DNA of 64,000 nucleotides, taken from assembly GCA_964596775.1 (NCBI GenBank), contig CAZQVN010000009.1:1-64000 (forward strand), written 5' to 3'. This stretch comes from CAZQVN01 sp964596775 (GTDB taxonomy: Bacteria > Eisenbacteria > RBG-16-71-46 > JABDJR01 > JAWXBZ01). The translations under genes and the position numbers were made by a program. The notes beneath the pieces are model-generated. The model worked only from the letters and a program-made list of their open reading frames with translations. It made no database searches and had not been told where the DNA came from. Below are positions 45,194 through 52,935 of this stretch, piece by piece; the stretch's first letter is position 1; every line of letters starts with the position of its first letter.

Positions 45194-45282
45194 GCGGTTC
45201 TCCGGTGTGTGTCCGTTCGACCCGGCGGGTCCGGGCTGACGAGGGGTTGAATCTGCGAAAAAGGCGGCGCAAGGCCGGCCGG

Positions 45283-46275
45283 TCAGTCCGGCAGCAGCTC
45301 CAGCGCCGCATGAACGGCGCCGATGAGAGAAGCCTTGGCGTTCAGGACGATCCGGACCGGCATCATCTCGAGGAGGCCGCGGGAGCGCCCCTTGTCCAGG
45401 AAGGAGTTCATGAATGCGCCGCTCTCCATTTTCGGAATCATCTTCGTGACGATGCCGCCGCCGATGTACACGCCCCCCACCGCCATCGAGGTGAGCGCCA
45501 GGTTGCCGGCCTGCGACCCGTACAGCGACACGAAATGATCGAGGGCCTCGGCGCAGATCGCGGAACTCCCGTCGAGCCCCGCCCGGCCGATCACCGCCGA
45601 GGGATCCTCGGTCTTCATCTTCTCGCGGACGGCGAGTTCGACGGGGCGCCCCTCCTGCTCCAGGTAGTCGAATATGTTCTTGAGACCCGGTCCGGACAGG
45701 ACCCTCTCGTAGGAGACCCGGGCGAACCGGGCGTGGAGGAACTTCAGCAGGCCGAACTCGAAGTCGTTCCGCGGCGCGAAGTCGGCGTGACCTCCCTCGG
45801 TGGCCGCGGGGATGTGCCGGGCGCCGTCCCAGAACAGGATGGCCTGGCCGAGACCGGTGCCGGCCGCGATCACCGCGATGTTGCCCCGTCGTTTCACCCC
45901 CTCGTGCAGCGTCCGGATTTCCGTGTCGTCGAGGAAGAGCGTTCCGTAGGCCGTCGTCTCCAGGTCGTTCATGAGACGGATCCGCTGCGAGCCCGTGGCG
46001 GACCGCAGCTGTTCGGGGTTCACGGTCCACGGGAGGTTCGTGGCGTCGACGCGGCCGTCGATGACCGGGCCGGCGATGCCGAACGCCGACGCGGCCACGG
46101 TTTCCGAACCGCCGGCCAGGAACGTGTTGACGACTTCGGTGAGCCCGGGGAATCCGGCGCTCGGGAAGGACCCCTCGCGGATCACCGTGAATCCGTTCGC
46201 GCCGCCGGGCGCGCAGAGCGCGAGGTTCGTCTTCGTGCCGCCGATGTCCCCGGCGAGGATGATGGGCTGGGCCAT
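45283..46275 (-). CDS. glk: Glucokinase (Glk family)
   Basis: It phosphorylates glucose with ATP in the cytoplasm. The 330-residue protein has the ATP-binding L-A-G-D-I-G-G-T-K-T-N-L-A at the start, R-L-M-N-D-L-E-T-T-A-Y-G (with the sugar-binding Asp), A-A-G-T-G-L-G-Q-A, and G-G-V-Y-I-G-G-G-I near residue 270. This is the bacterial Glk type rather than ROK, as the ROK zinc motif is absent. The ATG at 46275 fits the family start; the open frame upstream is ignored. Confidence 0.92.
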   Translation of the reverse strand: MAQPIILAGDIGGTKTNLALCAPGGANGFTVIREGSFPSAGFPGLTEVVNTFLAGGSETVAASAFGIAGPVIDGRVDATNLPWTVNPEQLRSATGSQRIRLMNDLETTAYGTLFLDDTEIRTLHEGVKRRGNIAVIAAGTGLGQAILFWDGARHIPAATEGGHADFAPRNDFEFGLLKFLHARFARVSYERVLSGPGLKNIFDYLEQEGRPVELAVREKMKTEDPSAVIGRAGLDGSSAICAEALDHFVSLYGSQAGNLALTSMAVGGVYIGGGIVTKMIPKMESGAFMNSFLDKGRSRGLLEMMPVRIVLNAKASLIGAVHAALELLPD

Positions 46276-46401
46276 GCGGCGCAGGATAGCCTGATCGCGC
46301 TCCGCGTGGAAGAGTGATGCGGTGATACGGAGTGGGCATTCGGCGCGCGGGTGATGGAGAGCGGCACGTCGCCAGGCTTCCTGCATCGGGCTCCCGCTAC
46401 A

Positions 46402-46430
46402 TTGACCCCCGCCACGGGCCGGTTTAGGAT
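46402..46430 (+). promoter_or_regulatory. Sigma70-like promoter of the GAF/SpoIIE phosphatase gene
   Basis: TTGACC (46402-46407) and TAGGAT (46425-46430) are separated by 17 bases and lie 35 bases before the GTG start. Confidence 0.55.
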
Positions 46431-46465
46431 TCCGGGCTCATACACTCAAGTCCCTGGAGGTTTCC

Positions 46466-47767
46466 GTGTCATCCCCCGAAGGTCCGACTCCCGAAAACGA
46501 CAGCCTGCGCCTCAAGAACGCCATGGAGGAGCTCGAATTCCTGAACGACGTGGCGCTCCGGGTCGGGCGCGCCGAAAGCGCCGAGGATGCCGAGAAGGCG
46601 ATCATCTCCACCTGCGTCGAGCGGACGAAGGCGGAACAGGGGGCGATCTGGCGCATGTCCACCGCGGAGGTCTCCCCGCTGCACACGGTGGCCCGCGTCT
46701 TCGAAGGCGGAATCCCCGGGCTCCCGGTCCGGCTGAACCTGCAGATCCTCGACTGGATCCAGCGGCAGCAGTCTCCGCTCCTGTCCAACGACGTCGTCAT
46801 CGACACCCGGTTCAAGCACGGCCCCAAGGGGCCGCCCGAGGGGCTCCGGTCGATCCTCGCGGTGCCGCTGTTCCATCACAACAAGAACATCATCGGCCTG
46901 CTGGCGGTCCTCAACAGCAAGCAGCCCGGCGGGTTCACGGAGTCGGACCAGCGCCTCCTCCGCATCATCGGGATCCAGTGCGCCCAGCTCCAGGAGAACG
47001 CCCGGCTGGCCGCGGAGGAACGCAAGCTCCAGGAACTGGAGAAGGAACTGGAGGCCGCGCGGCAGATCCAGACGTCGCTGCTCCCCTCCTCCATGCCGGT
47101 CGTCGACGGTTACGAGTTTGCCGGCTGGTACGAGCCGGCCCGGCAGGTCGGGGGCGACCTCTACCACGCCGACCGGAGCGGCAGCGACGTGCACCTGGCG
47201 GTGGCCGACGTGTCCGGCAAGGGGCTCCCCGCCTGCCTGTACATGGTGAACGTCGTGTCCAACATGCGGGCGCTCGCCGCCACGATCCCCGATCCCGCGC
47301 AGCTTCTGACCCGGCTCAACGCCACGCTGGTCACCACGATGACGTTCGGGCGCTTCGTGACGCTGTTCTGGGTCACGCTCCGCCCCGGGGACGGATCGCT
47401 GATCTACTGCAACGGGGGTCACAACCCGGCGGTCCTCGTGCGCGCGTCCGGCGAAACGGAGTGGATGATGAGCGGCGGCACGCTCCTCGGCCTGATCCCC
47501 GGCCTCGAATTCGAGGCGGGAGAGGCAAGGCTCGAACCCGGCGACCGCCTCGTCCTCTATTCGGACGGGGTCACCGAGGCGATGGCGCCGAACAACGAGA
47601 TGTTCGGCGACGACCGGCTCCTGGAAACGCTCCGGGAAGCGCAGACGGGCGGCGCCCGGGAACCGGAAAAAATGGTGGCCGCCGTCCTTGAAGCCGTGCG
47701 GAAGCACGAAGCCGGCGGCCCGGCCATGGACGACAAGACGGTCCTGGTCGTGGGACGGGCCGGCTAG
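46466..47767 (+). CDS. GAF-domain SpoIIE/RsbU-type PP2C phosphatase
   Basis: The 433-residue soluble protein has an N-terminal GAF domain (about 25-180), a coiled-coil linker (Q-E-L-E-K-E-L-E-A-A-R-Q-I-Q-T-S-L-L-P), and a SpoIIE-type PP2C domain with V-G-G-D-L-Y-H, D-V-S-G-K-G-L-P-A, G-G-H-N-P, L-Y-S-D-G-V-T-E-A and a closing M-D-D-K-T-V-L-V-V. The GAF domain should sense a small molecule or redox state and set phosphatase activity in a partner-switching pathway. The GTG start has GGAGG six bases upstream. It is the second phosphatase of this type in the window, 7 kb from the first. Confidence 0.88.
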   Translation: MSSPEGPTPENDSLRLKNAMEELEFLNDVALRVGRAESAEDAEKAIISTCVERTKAEQGAIWRMSTAEVSPLHTVARVFEGGIPGLPVRLNLQILDWIQRQQSPLLSNDVVIDTRFKHGPKGPPEGLRSILAVPLFHHNKNIIGLLAVLNSKQPGGFTESDQRLLRIIGIQCAQLQENARLAAEERKLQELEKELEAARQIQTSLLPSSMPVVDGYEFAGWYEPARQVGGDLYHADRSGSDVHLAVADVSGKGLPACLYMVNVVSNMRALAATIPDPAQLLTRLNATLVTTMTFGRFVTLFWVTLRPGDGSLIYCNGGHNPAVLVRASGETEWMMSGGTLLGLIPGLEFEAGEARLEPGDRLVLYSDGVTEAMAPNNEMFGDDRLLETLREAQTGGAREPEKMVAAVLEAVRKHEAGGPAMDDKTVLVVGRAG

Positions 47768-47791
47768 GGGGTCGTCCAGCCCCCTCTTTTT
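47766..47791 (+). terminator. Factor-independent terminator after the phosphatase gene
   Basis: AGGGGG and CCCCCT form a 6-bp stem with an 8-base loop starting at the stop codon, followed by CTTTTT. Confidence 0.75.
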
Positions 47792-47831
47792 GAGATTCCT
47801 CCACTTTCGGGGTTCTTTTCGGGAACCTTTT

Positions 47832-47857
47832 ATCGTATATTGACGATTAACGATTAA
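47832..47857 (+). promoter_or_regulatory. arsM: Candidate arsM promoter and operator
   Basis: A TATATT box (47836-47841) lies inside the inverted repeat ATCGT-N6-ACGAT (47832-47847). CGATTAA then repeats twice in direct orientation (47844-47857). AT-rich repeats around a -10 box in front of an arsenic gene suggest an ArsR-type repressor site. No arsR gene is in the window and no good -35 is seen. Confidence 0.4.
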
Positions 47858-47916
47858 GCGATCCGGGACGGACCCGGTCCGATACACTTCCAAAACACCG
47901 AACACCGGGAGGCACC

Positions 47917-48720
47917 ATGAACTCTTCATCCGATATCCGCACGGCCGTACGGGACAAATACGGCTCCATCGCGTCCACGCCGGGCACCGGCTGCTGCGGA
48001 GGCGGGGATTCCCGCGCCGCACTCGACGCGCTGGGCTACACGAAGGAACAGAAGGCGCAGATCCCCGACGGCGCCGACCTCGGCCTCGGCTGCGGCAACC
48101 CGCTGGAATACGCGACGGTGAAGCCCGGCGAAACGATCCTCGACCTCGGCTCCGGCGCCGGCATCGACGTGTTCCTGGCCGCCCGGGAAACGGGCCCGAC
48201 CGGCCGGGCGATCGGCGTGGACATGACCCCGGCGATGCTGGAAAAGGCGCGGGCGAACGCCGCGAAGACCGGCCTCACGAACGTGGAGTTCCGCCTCGGC
48301 GAGATCGAGAACCTGCCGGTGGCCGACGCCTCAGTCGACGTGATCATTTCCAACTGCGTCGTGAACCTCTCCCCGGACAAGGCCCGGGTGTTCGCCGAGG
48401 CGCTGCGCGTCCTCAAGCCCGGCGGGCGGCTCCTGATCAGCGACCTCGTCCTGAACCGCGACCTTCCGCCGGAGATCCGCGATTCCGTGGCCGCCTACGT
48501 GGGATGCGTGGCCGGAGCGGTCGGTCGCGACGAGTATCTCGAGCTGATCCGCGGCGCCGGTTTCGAGTCCGTGGACGTCGTGGCCGAAAACCGCTACGAG
48601 TCGTACCCGGAGGGTGCCGCCCCGAAGGCGGATTCCGGCAGTGGGTGCTGCGGATCCCCGGGCAGCGCCGGCGACTACGTGACGAGCATCAAGGTCCGGG
48701 GGGTCAAGAAAGCCCGGTAG
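47917..48720 (+). CDS. arsM: Arsenite methyltransferase ArsM
   Basis: ArsM methylates As(III) with SAM to volatile or less retained forms. The 267-residue protein has the SAM motif L-D-L-G-S-G-A-G-I-D, and the conserved cysteines in G-L-G-C-G-N-P (Cys59), S-N-C-V-V-N-L (Cys147) and Y-V-G-C-V-A-G-A (Cys197) that bind arsenic. Extra Cys pairs lie near the start (26-27) and end (G-C-C-G). It is a single-gene unit. Confidence 0.93.
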   Translation: MNSSSDIRTAVRDKYGSIASTPGTGCCGGGDSRAALDALGYTKEQKAQIPDGADLGLGCGNPLEYATVKPGETILDLGSGAGIDVFLAARETGPTGRAIGVDMTPAMLEKARANAAKTGLTNVEFRLGEIENLPVADASVDVIISNCVVNLSPDKARVFAEALRVLKPGGRLLISDLVLNRDLPPEIRDSVAAYVGCVAGAVGRDEYLELIRGAGFESVDVVAENRYESYPEGAAPKADSGSGCCGSPGSAGDYVTSIKVRGVKKAR

Positions 48721-48932
48721 AAAGCACGATCACGCCGCGGCCCGCGCGGCGCGGCATACCGGCCGGGCGGGTCCAATTCAGAACGTCGAGGCGCCGGGTT
48801 GGGGTGAAACCCGTCCCGGCGCCGATGACGACGGCCGACTTTGCGGCGGAACGGTCCGGTTATCCCCGCTCCGTTAACGCCCGGCGGCGCAAATTCGCCC
48901 CCGGAACACCCCCGGAGTGCTACCCTTCCCCC

Positions 48933-49928
48933 ATGTCCTCCGCACTGATCGACGGCTTCGGCCGCCTTCACGACAACCTGCGGCTCTCGGTGACCGACCG
49001 CTGCAACATCCGCTGCTTCTACTGCATGCCGGAGGAAGAGCCGGACTACATGCCGCGGGCGGATATCCTGTCGTACGAGGAGATGCTCCGCTTCGTCGAC
49101 GTGGCCGCCCGGCTCGGCGTCACGAAGATCCGCCTGACCGGCGGCGAACCGCTCGTCCGCCGCGACCTCGATGTGCTGGTGAAACGGCTCGCCGATCACC
49201 CGGGCGTCCAGGATCTGGCGCTGACCACGAACGGCCTGCTCCTGGCCGATCACGCGGAACGGCTGTACACGGCGGGCCTCCGCCGGTTGAACGTCCACCT
49301 CGACACGCTGGACCCGAAACGCTTCCACCAGATTGTCCGGCGCGACGGTCTCGACCAGGTCCTGGAGGGGTTGAAGGTGGCCCGCGCGCTCGGCTATGCG
49401 CCGATCAAGATCAACGCGGTGGCCGTGAAGGGGCTGACGGAAGACGACATCGTCCCGCTCGTCCGCTTCGGTCGCGAACAGGGCATGCAGGTCCGCTTCA
49501 TCGAGTTCATGCCGCTCGACGCCGACCGCGGCTGGCGCCGCGACCAGGTCCTGCTGGCCGAGGACATCCTGAACGTCCTGACGGAAGCGATCGGCCCGCT
49601 CGTCCCGTCACCGGGCCAGGACCCGCGCTCTCCGGCCTCCGACTACGATTTCGTGGACGGCGGCGGATCGATCGGCCTGATCGCCTCGATCAGCCGCCCG
49701 TTCTGCGCGTCGTGCAACCGGATCCGCCTGACCGCGGACGGGAAGCTCCGCAACTGCCTGTTCGCGCGGGATGAGCTGGACGCGCGCGCGATCCTCCGCG
49801 GCGGAGGGAGCGAGGCCGACCTCGAAGCGTTGATCCGGAAAAGCGTCGGCGCCAAGTGGGAAGGTCACGAGATCAACACGGCGAAGTTCATGCAGCCGGA
49901 CCGGCCGATGCATTCGATCGGGGGCTGA
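48933..49928 (+). CDS. moaA: GTP 3',8-cyclase MoaA
   Basis: This radical-SAM enzyme does the first step of molybdenum cofactor synthesis. It has the N-terminal cluster C-N-I-R-C-F-Y-C, the SAM-binding T-G-G-E-P-L, the second cluster F-C-A-S-C-N-R-I-R-L-T-A-D-G-K-L-R-N-C-L, and the required C-terminal Gly-Gly (H-S-I-G-G). The 331-residue length is normal. The ATG at 48933 fits the family start; the frame is open upstream as a shadow of arsM. No other moa gene is adjacent. Confidence 0.95.
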   Translation: MSSALIDGFGRLHDNLRLSVTDRCNIRCFYCMPEEEPDYMPRADILSYEEMLRFVDVAARLGVTKIRLTGGEPLVRRDLDVLVKRLADHPGVQDLALTTNGLLLADHAERLYTAGLRRLNVHLDTLDPKRFHQIVRRDGLDQVLEGLKVARALGYAPIKINAVAVKGLTEDDIVPLVRFGREQGMQVRFIEFMPLDADRGWRRDQVLLAEDILNVLTEAIGPLVPSPGQDPRSPASDYDFVDGGGSIGLIASISRPFCASCNRIRLTADGKLRNCLFARDELDARAILRGGGSEADLEALIRKSVGAKWEGHEINTAKFMQPDRPMHSIGG

Positions 49929-50114
49929 CCCGGGGGCGGACGCGGTCCGTCACCGTCGGAGTGAATCATCAACCGCCCCGCATCTCCCATTTACGAACCG
50001 ACGGCGACTCACTATGCTCGTCGGCGGTCGCTGCCCATCCGCGAAATTCGCAGGGAGTCGATCCGACGGTCCGGACATGCCGGCCGCCGTTCAACATTGA
50101 ATTCCGAGGATCCC

Positions 50115-50402
50115 ATGAACTGCCCCGTCTGCAGAAGCCCGGCCCTGGTCATGACCGAACGCCAGGGCATCGAAATCGACTACTGCCCCCAGTGCCGCGG
50201 CGTCTGGCTCGATCGCGGCGAACTGGACAAGATCATCGAGCGCTCGGCCGGCGGCCCGTCGCTGGAGAACCGGGACCACCGCGCGGACGACCCTGCCGTG
50301 CGTCGCCGTGATCACGACGACGATGATGACGACGATTATCGCGACAAGTACGGCAGGAAGAAGAAGCGGGGTCTGTTCGGCGAGCTGTTCGACTTCGACT
50401 GA
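50115..50402 (+). CDS. Small zinc-ribbon (TFIIB-type) protein
   Basis: The 95-residue protein starts with a zinc ribbon, C-P-V-C ... Y-C-P-Q-C-R-G-V-W-L-D-R-G-E-L, the zf-TFIIB pattern in which D-x-G-E-L follows the second pair. The rest is charged, with an Asp run and a basic K-K-K-R stretch, then F-G-E-L-F-D-F-D. The family is widespread and its function unclear. The ATG at 50115 has GAGG nearby. Confidence 0.82.
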   Translation: MNCPVCRSPALVMTERQGIEIDYCPQCRGVWLDRGELDKIIERSAGGPSLENRDHRADDPAVRRRDHDDDDDDDYRDKYGRKKKRGLFGELFDFD

Positions 50403-50407
50403 GACGG

Positions 50408-50438
50408 CGGAAGGCACCTCGACACGCGGTGCCTTCCG
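50408..50438. terminator. Bidirectional hairpin terminator between convergent genes
   Basis: CGGAAGGCACC and GGTGCCTTCCG form a perfect 11-bp stem with a 9-base loop between the zinc-ribbon gene and the convergent small gene. There is no strong T-tract. Confidence 0.6.
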
Positions 50439-50445
50439 GCCCGCT

Positions 50446-50697
50446 TCAACTCCCCTCGTTCCGGACCCGGTTCCTCTCGATTTCGAGGTCCTTGACAAGC
50501 TTCTTGACGAGTTCGATGTTGCTCGAGGCGTTGGAGAACGGCCTGGCCATCCCGTCGGCAACGACCTCCAGGTCGACTTCGGAGGCCTTCAGCTGCACCT
50601 TGGCCATGCTCTCGATGATCTCTTCCTGGGCCGTTTCCACGCCCTTCAGCAGGGCCAGTACGTCGTCGATGACGGACAGCTTGTCCGGTTCGCTCAT
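50446..50697 (-). CDS. Small helical protein of unknown function
   Basis: The 83-residue protein is almost fully alpha-helical with two likely coiled-coil stretches (about 5-45 and 58-80) and is acidic overall. No family is recognised. A good AAGGAG seven bases before the ATG and codon use like the neighbours support it as a real gene. It is cytoplasmic (no signal peptide). Confidence 0.65.
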   Translation of the reverse strand: MSEPDKLSVIDDVLALLKGVETAQEEIIESMAKVQLKASEVDLEVVADGMARPFSNASSNIELVKKLVKDLEIERNRVRNEGS

Positions 50698-50902
50698 GAT
50701 GGGCTCCTTTCCGCTGCCCGGCCGGGCGATCCGGAGCGGATCGGATCACGGACGGGTCGTCACCAATCCTGACCCGCCGTCAGGGGCTTTCGTCACGGGG
50801 AAAAACGCGGCGGAGGCCGGATCGGGCAGGACAGGAAGCCGTGAGGCTCAATGGCCTCCTGAAATCCCGTTTGACTCCCTCCCTCCCCTCCCCTAAGATC
50901 CG

Positions 50903-50927
50903 CTCATCGATGCTGCGCATCGATGAG
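50903..50927 (+). other. Perfect 10-bp inverted repeat in front of the riboswitch
   Basis: CTCATCGATG, CTGCG and CATCGATGAG form a perfect hairpin ending five bases before riboswitch helix P1. It may cap the 5' end of the leader RNA or be a DNA operator. No clear promoter is visible directly upstream. Confidence 0.5.
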
Positions 50928-50931
50928 TACA

Positions 50932-51084
50932 GGCCTTCGGTGATCGGGAAGCCGGTTCCATTCCGGCGCGGCCCCGCCACTGTGAGCGATACGAAACCCG
51001 CAGGAAACCCACTGGAGAGATCGCCTTTCCGGGAAGGGGCGGGGAGTAGGTTGAAATCGCGAGCCAGGAGACCGGCCGAAGGTC
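50932..51084 (+). ncRNA. Cobalamin (B12) riboswitch
   Basis: The leader has the conserved parts of a cobalamin aptamer in order: GGGAAGCCGGT, the GCCACTG core, and GAGCCAGGAGACC near the 3' end. Helix P1 is formed by CCTTCGG (50934-50940) and CCGAAGG (51076-51082). The downstream genes (propeller proteins and a BtuB-like receptor) fit control of B12 uptake. Binding of adenosyl- or another cobalamin would lower expression. Confidence 0.93.
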
Positions 51085-51138
51085 ATGGTCCTTTTACACC
51101 TTCGAGGGGAAGGTGGACAGACGTTCTGCCGGTCTGAT

Positions 51139-51167
51139 TCCGCTTCGTTCCTCGGGGCGGATTTTTT
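51139..51167 (+). terminator. Riboswitch-controlled terminator
   Basis: TCCGC and GCGGA enclose a loop and are followed by six T. Just before it, CACCTTC/GAAGGTG (51097-51115) makes another hairpin whose CCTTCG can also pair with the CGAAGG of P1. The two pairings are mutually exclusive, as expected for a transcriptional switch. Confidence 0.6.
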
Positions 51168-51308
51168 GTTCCGTCCCGACCGGCGCGGAACACTCCATCG
51201 CACACCGCCTGCCGCCGCCCCCGGTCCCGCCGGGAGGCCGGGATCCGCATTTCTCATGAACCGCGTGGTGACGGTTTCGGACCCCTTTTTGCGATCGGAG
51301 CTCTTCCC

Positions 51309-52928
51309 GTGAAACGACATCTCCTGCTGATTTCCGTCTGTGCTTTCCTGAACGCCCCCGAGGCCATGGCCTTCGTGCCCGGCGACACGCTCGCCTACGT
51401 GATCCACGGCAACGACCGCACGCTGGCCGCGGTGGAGAAACCCGCGGGGCCGGTGCACTTCAATCTCGCCGTGACCGGCGTCTTCCCGAACGATCTCGTC
51501 CTCCGCGGAGCGCGCGCCTGCGTCACCGCCTCGGGCAGCGACGCCGTGTACATGTACGACCTCGCCGGCTGCGCGCCGGTGGACACGATCCCGACCGGGC
51601 CCGGAACGAACCCCTACGCGCTGGCGTTCGTTTCGGACACCCGCGCCTACGTCACCCTGCTGGTGACGAATGAAGTGGCCGAGATCGACCTGGGCACCGG
51701 CGCCGTCGTGGCCACCATCCCGGTCGGCACGTCGCCCGCGGGCATCGTGTACGCCGGCGGCCGGCTGTTCGTGGCGAACTCCGGGTTCGACTTCAACACG
51801 TACGGCTACGAACCCGGCACGATCAGCGTCATCGATCCGGGAACGAACACGGTCACACACACGCTCCCGGTCGGGCTGAACCCGCAGGCGCTCGCGGTGA
51901 CCCCCGCCGGCGAGGTGCATGTCTGCTGCACCGGCGACTACTTTTCCGTGTTCGGCCGCGCGTTCATGATCGACCCGGTGACGGCGACGGTCACGGACAG
52001 CCTCGACGTCGGCGGATCGCCCGGGTTCCTCGCCATCGACACGGACGGCGATGCCTACCTGAGCGACTACTTTCTCGGCCTGCTCAAGTACCACGCTCCG
52101 AGCCGCACGCTCCTCCGTGACGCATCCAATCCGATCTTCGTCGGCACCGGCGCCGCCGGCGTGGCATTCTGCGACGGCAACGCCTGGGCCTGCGTGTTCG
52201 GCGACGACAACCTCGTGATCCTCGACGCCGCCGACAACGTGCTCGACGTGATCGCCATGGGCGACGGGCCGCAGGACATCGCGTTCCACGCGGCCGAAGC
52301 GCCGATCGCCGTCCGCCTTGCGTCGTTCACCGTCGAGGCCGACGGAGAGGCCGCGCGCCTGTCGTGGCGCACGACGGACGAGGTGGACCACGCGGGCTTC
52401 CACGTGGACCGCTCCGCCGACGGCGGCAACAGCTGGATGCGGCTCACCGGTGACCTGCTCCGCGGCGACGGCACCGGCCTCTACTCCTGGACGGACCTGT
52501 ACACATCCGATGCTTCACCGACTTCGAGACCCGGCACCGCTGCCGAAGCATCGGATGTGCGTTCTTCCCTGTTTTACCGCCTCGCGGCAGTCGATCGCGC
52601 CGGCCGCGAAGAGACGTTCGCCCCCATCCAGTTCCTGATCCCGGCCGGACCCGGGGCGGCGCGCCTCGATCCGCCGTTTCCGAACCCGGTCACGACCGCC
52701 GGCACCCGCATCTCGTTCCGGACCGCGACCCCCGGTCCGGTGACGCTGACGCTGTTCGATGCCGCGGGCCGGGAGGTCGCCCGCCTCCTCGACGCCACGC
52801 TCCCCGCCGGGAGCCATGCGGTCACGTGGAGCGGGCAGAACGATTCCGGACGACGGCCGGGCGTCTACTTCATGAGGCTCGCCGCCGGCGACGTCGTCCG
52901 GACCGGCCGGATCGTGGTGGCCCGGTGA
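51309..52928 (+). CDS. Secreted beta-propeller protein with FlgD/T9SS-like sorting domain (B12 operon)
   Basis: After a 21-residue signal peptide comes a seven-bladed YncE-like propeller (about 25-335) with repeated blades such as T-I-P-V-G-T-S-P-A-G-I-V-Y and T-L-P-V-G-L-N-P-Q-A-L-A-V. A fibronectin-III-like domain follows (about 336-455), then a C-terminal FlgD-like or T9SS type A sorting domain (P-N-P-V near its start, L-F-D-A-A-G-R-E-V, P-G-V-Y-F near the end). It is first in the riboswitch operon. In Bacteroides, BtuG propellers bind B12 on BtuB; a similar role is inferred. GTG start with GGAG eight bases upstream. About 20 residues near 395-420 look like an insertion coded by a palindrome. 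Confidence 0.82.
   Translation: MKRHLLLISVCAFLNAPEAMAFVPGDTLAYVIHGNDRTLAAVEKPAGPVHFNLAVTGVFPNDLVLRGARACVTASGSDAVYMYDLAGCAPVDTIPTGPGTNPYALAFVSDTRAYVTLLVTNEVAEIDLGTGAVVATIPVGTSPAGIVYAGGRLFVANSGFDFNTYGYEPGTISVIDPGTNTVTHTLPVGLNPQALAVTPAGEVHVCCTGDYFSVFGRAFMIDPVTATVTDSLDVGGSPGFLAIDTDGDAYLSDYFLGLLKYHAPSRTLLRDASNPIFVGTGAAGVAFCDGNAWACVFGDDNLVILDAADNVLDVIAMGDGPQDIAFHAAEAPIAVRLASFTVEADGEAARLSWRTTDEVDHAGFHVDRSADGGNSWMRLTGDLLRGDGTGLYSWTDLYTSDASPTSRPGTAAEASDVRSSLFYRLAAVDRAGREETFAPIQFLIPAGPGAARLDPPFPNPVTTAGTRISFRTATPGPVTLTLFDAAGREVARLLDATLPAGSHAVTWSGQNDSGRRPGVYFMRLAAGDVVRTGRIVVAR
52502..52559. repeat. 15-bp perfect inverted repeat inserted in frame in the propeller gene
   Basis: CACATCCGATGCTTC and GAAGCATCGGATGTG are separated by 28 bases. 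The segment keeps the reading frame and adds about 20 Ser/Thr/Ala/Pro-rich residues in the middle of the fibronectin-like domain. It resembles palindromic mobile elements known to insert into genes. Confidence 0.7.
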
Positions 52929-52935
52929 CGGCGCG

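Noticed and set aside
50097..50114. TTG at 50097 as start of the zinc-ribbon protein
   Set aside because: The ATG at 50115 has a GAGG in good position and starts at the ribbon.
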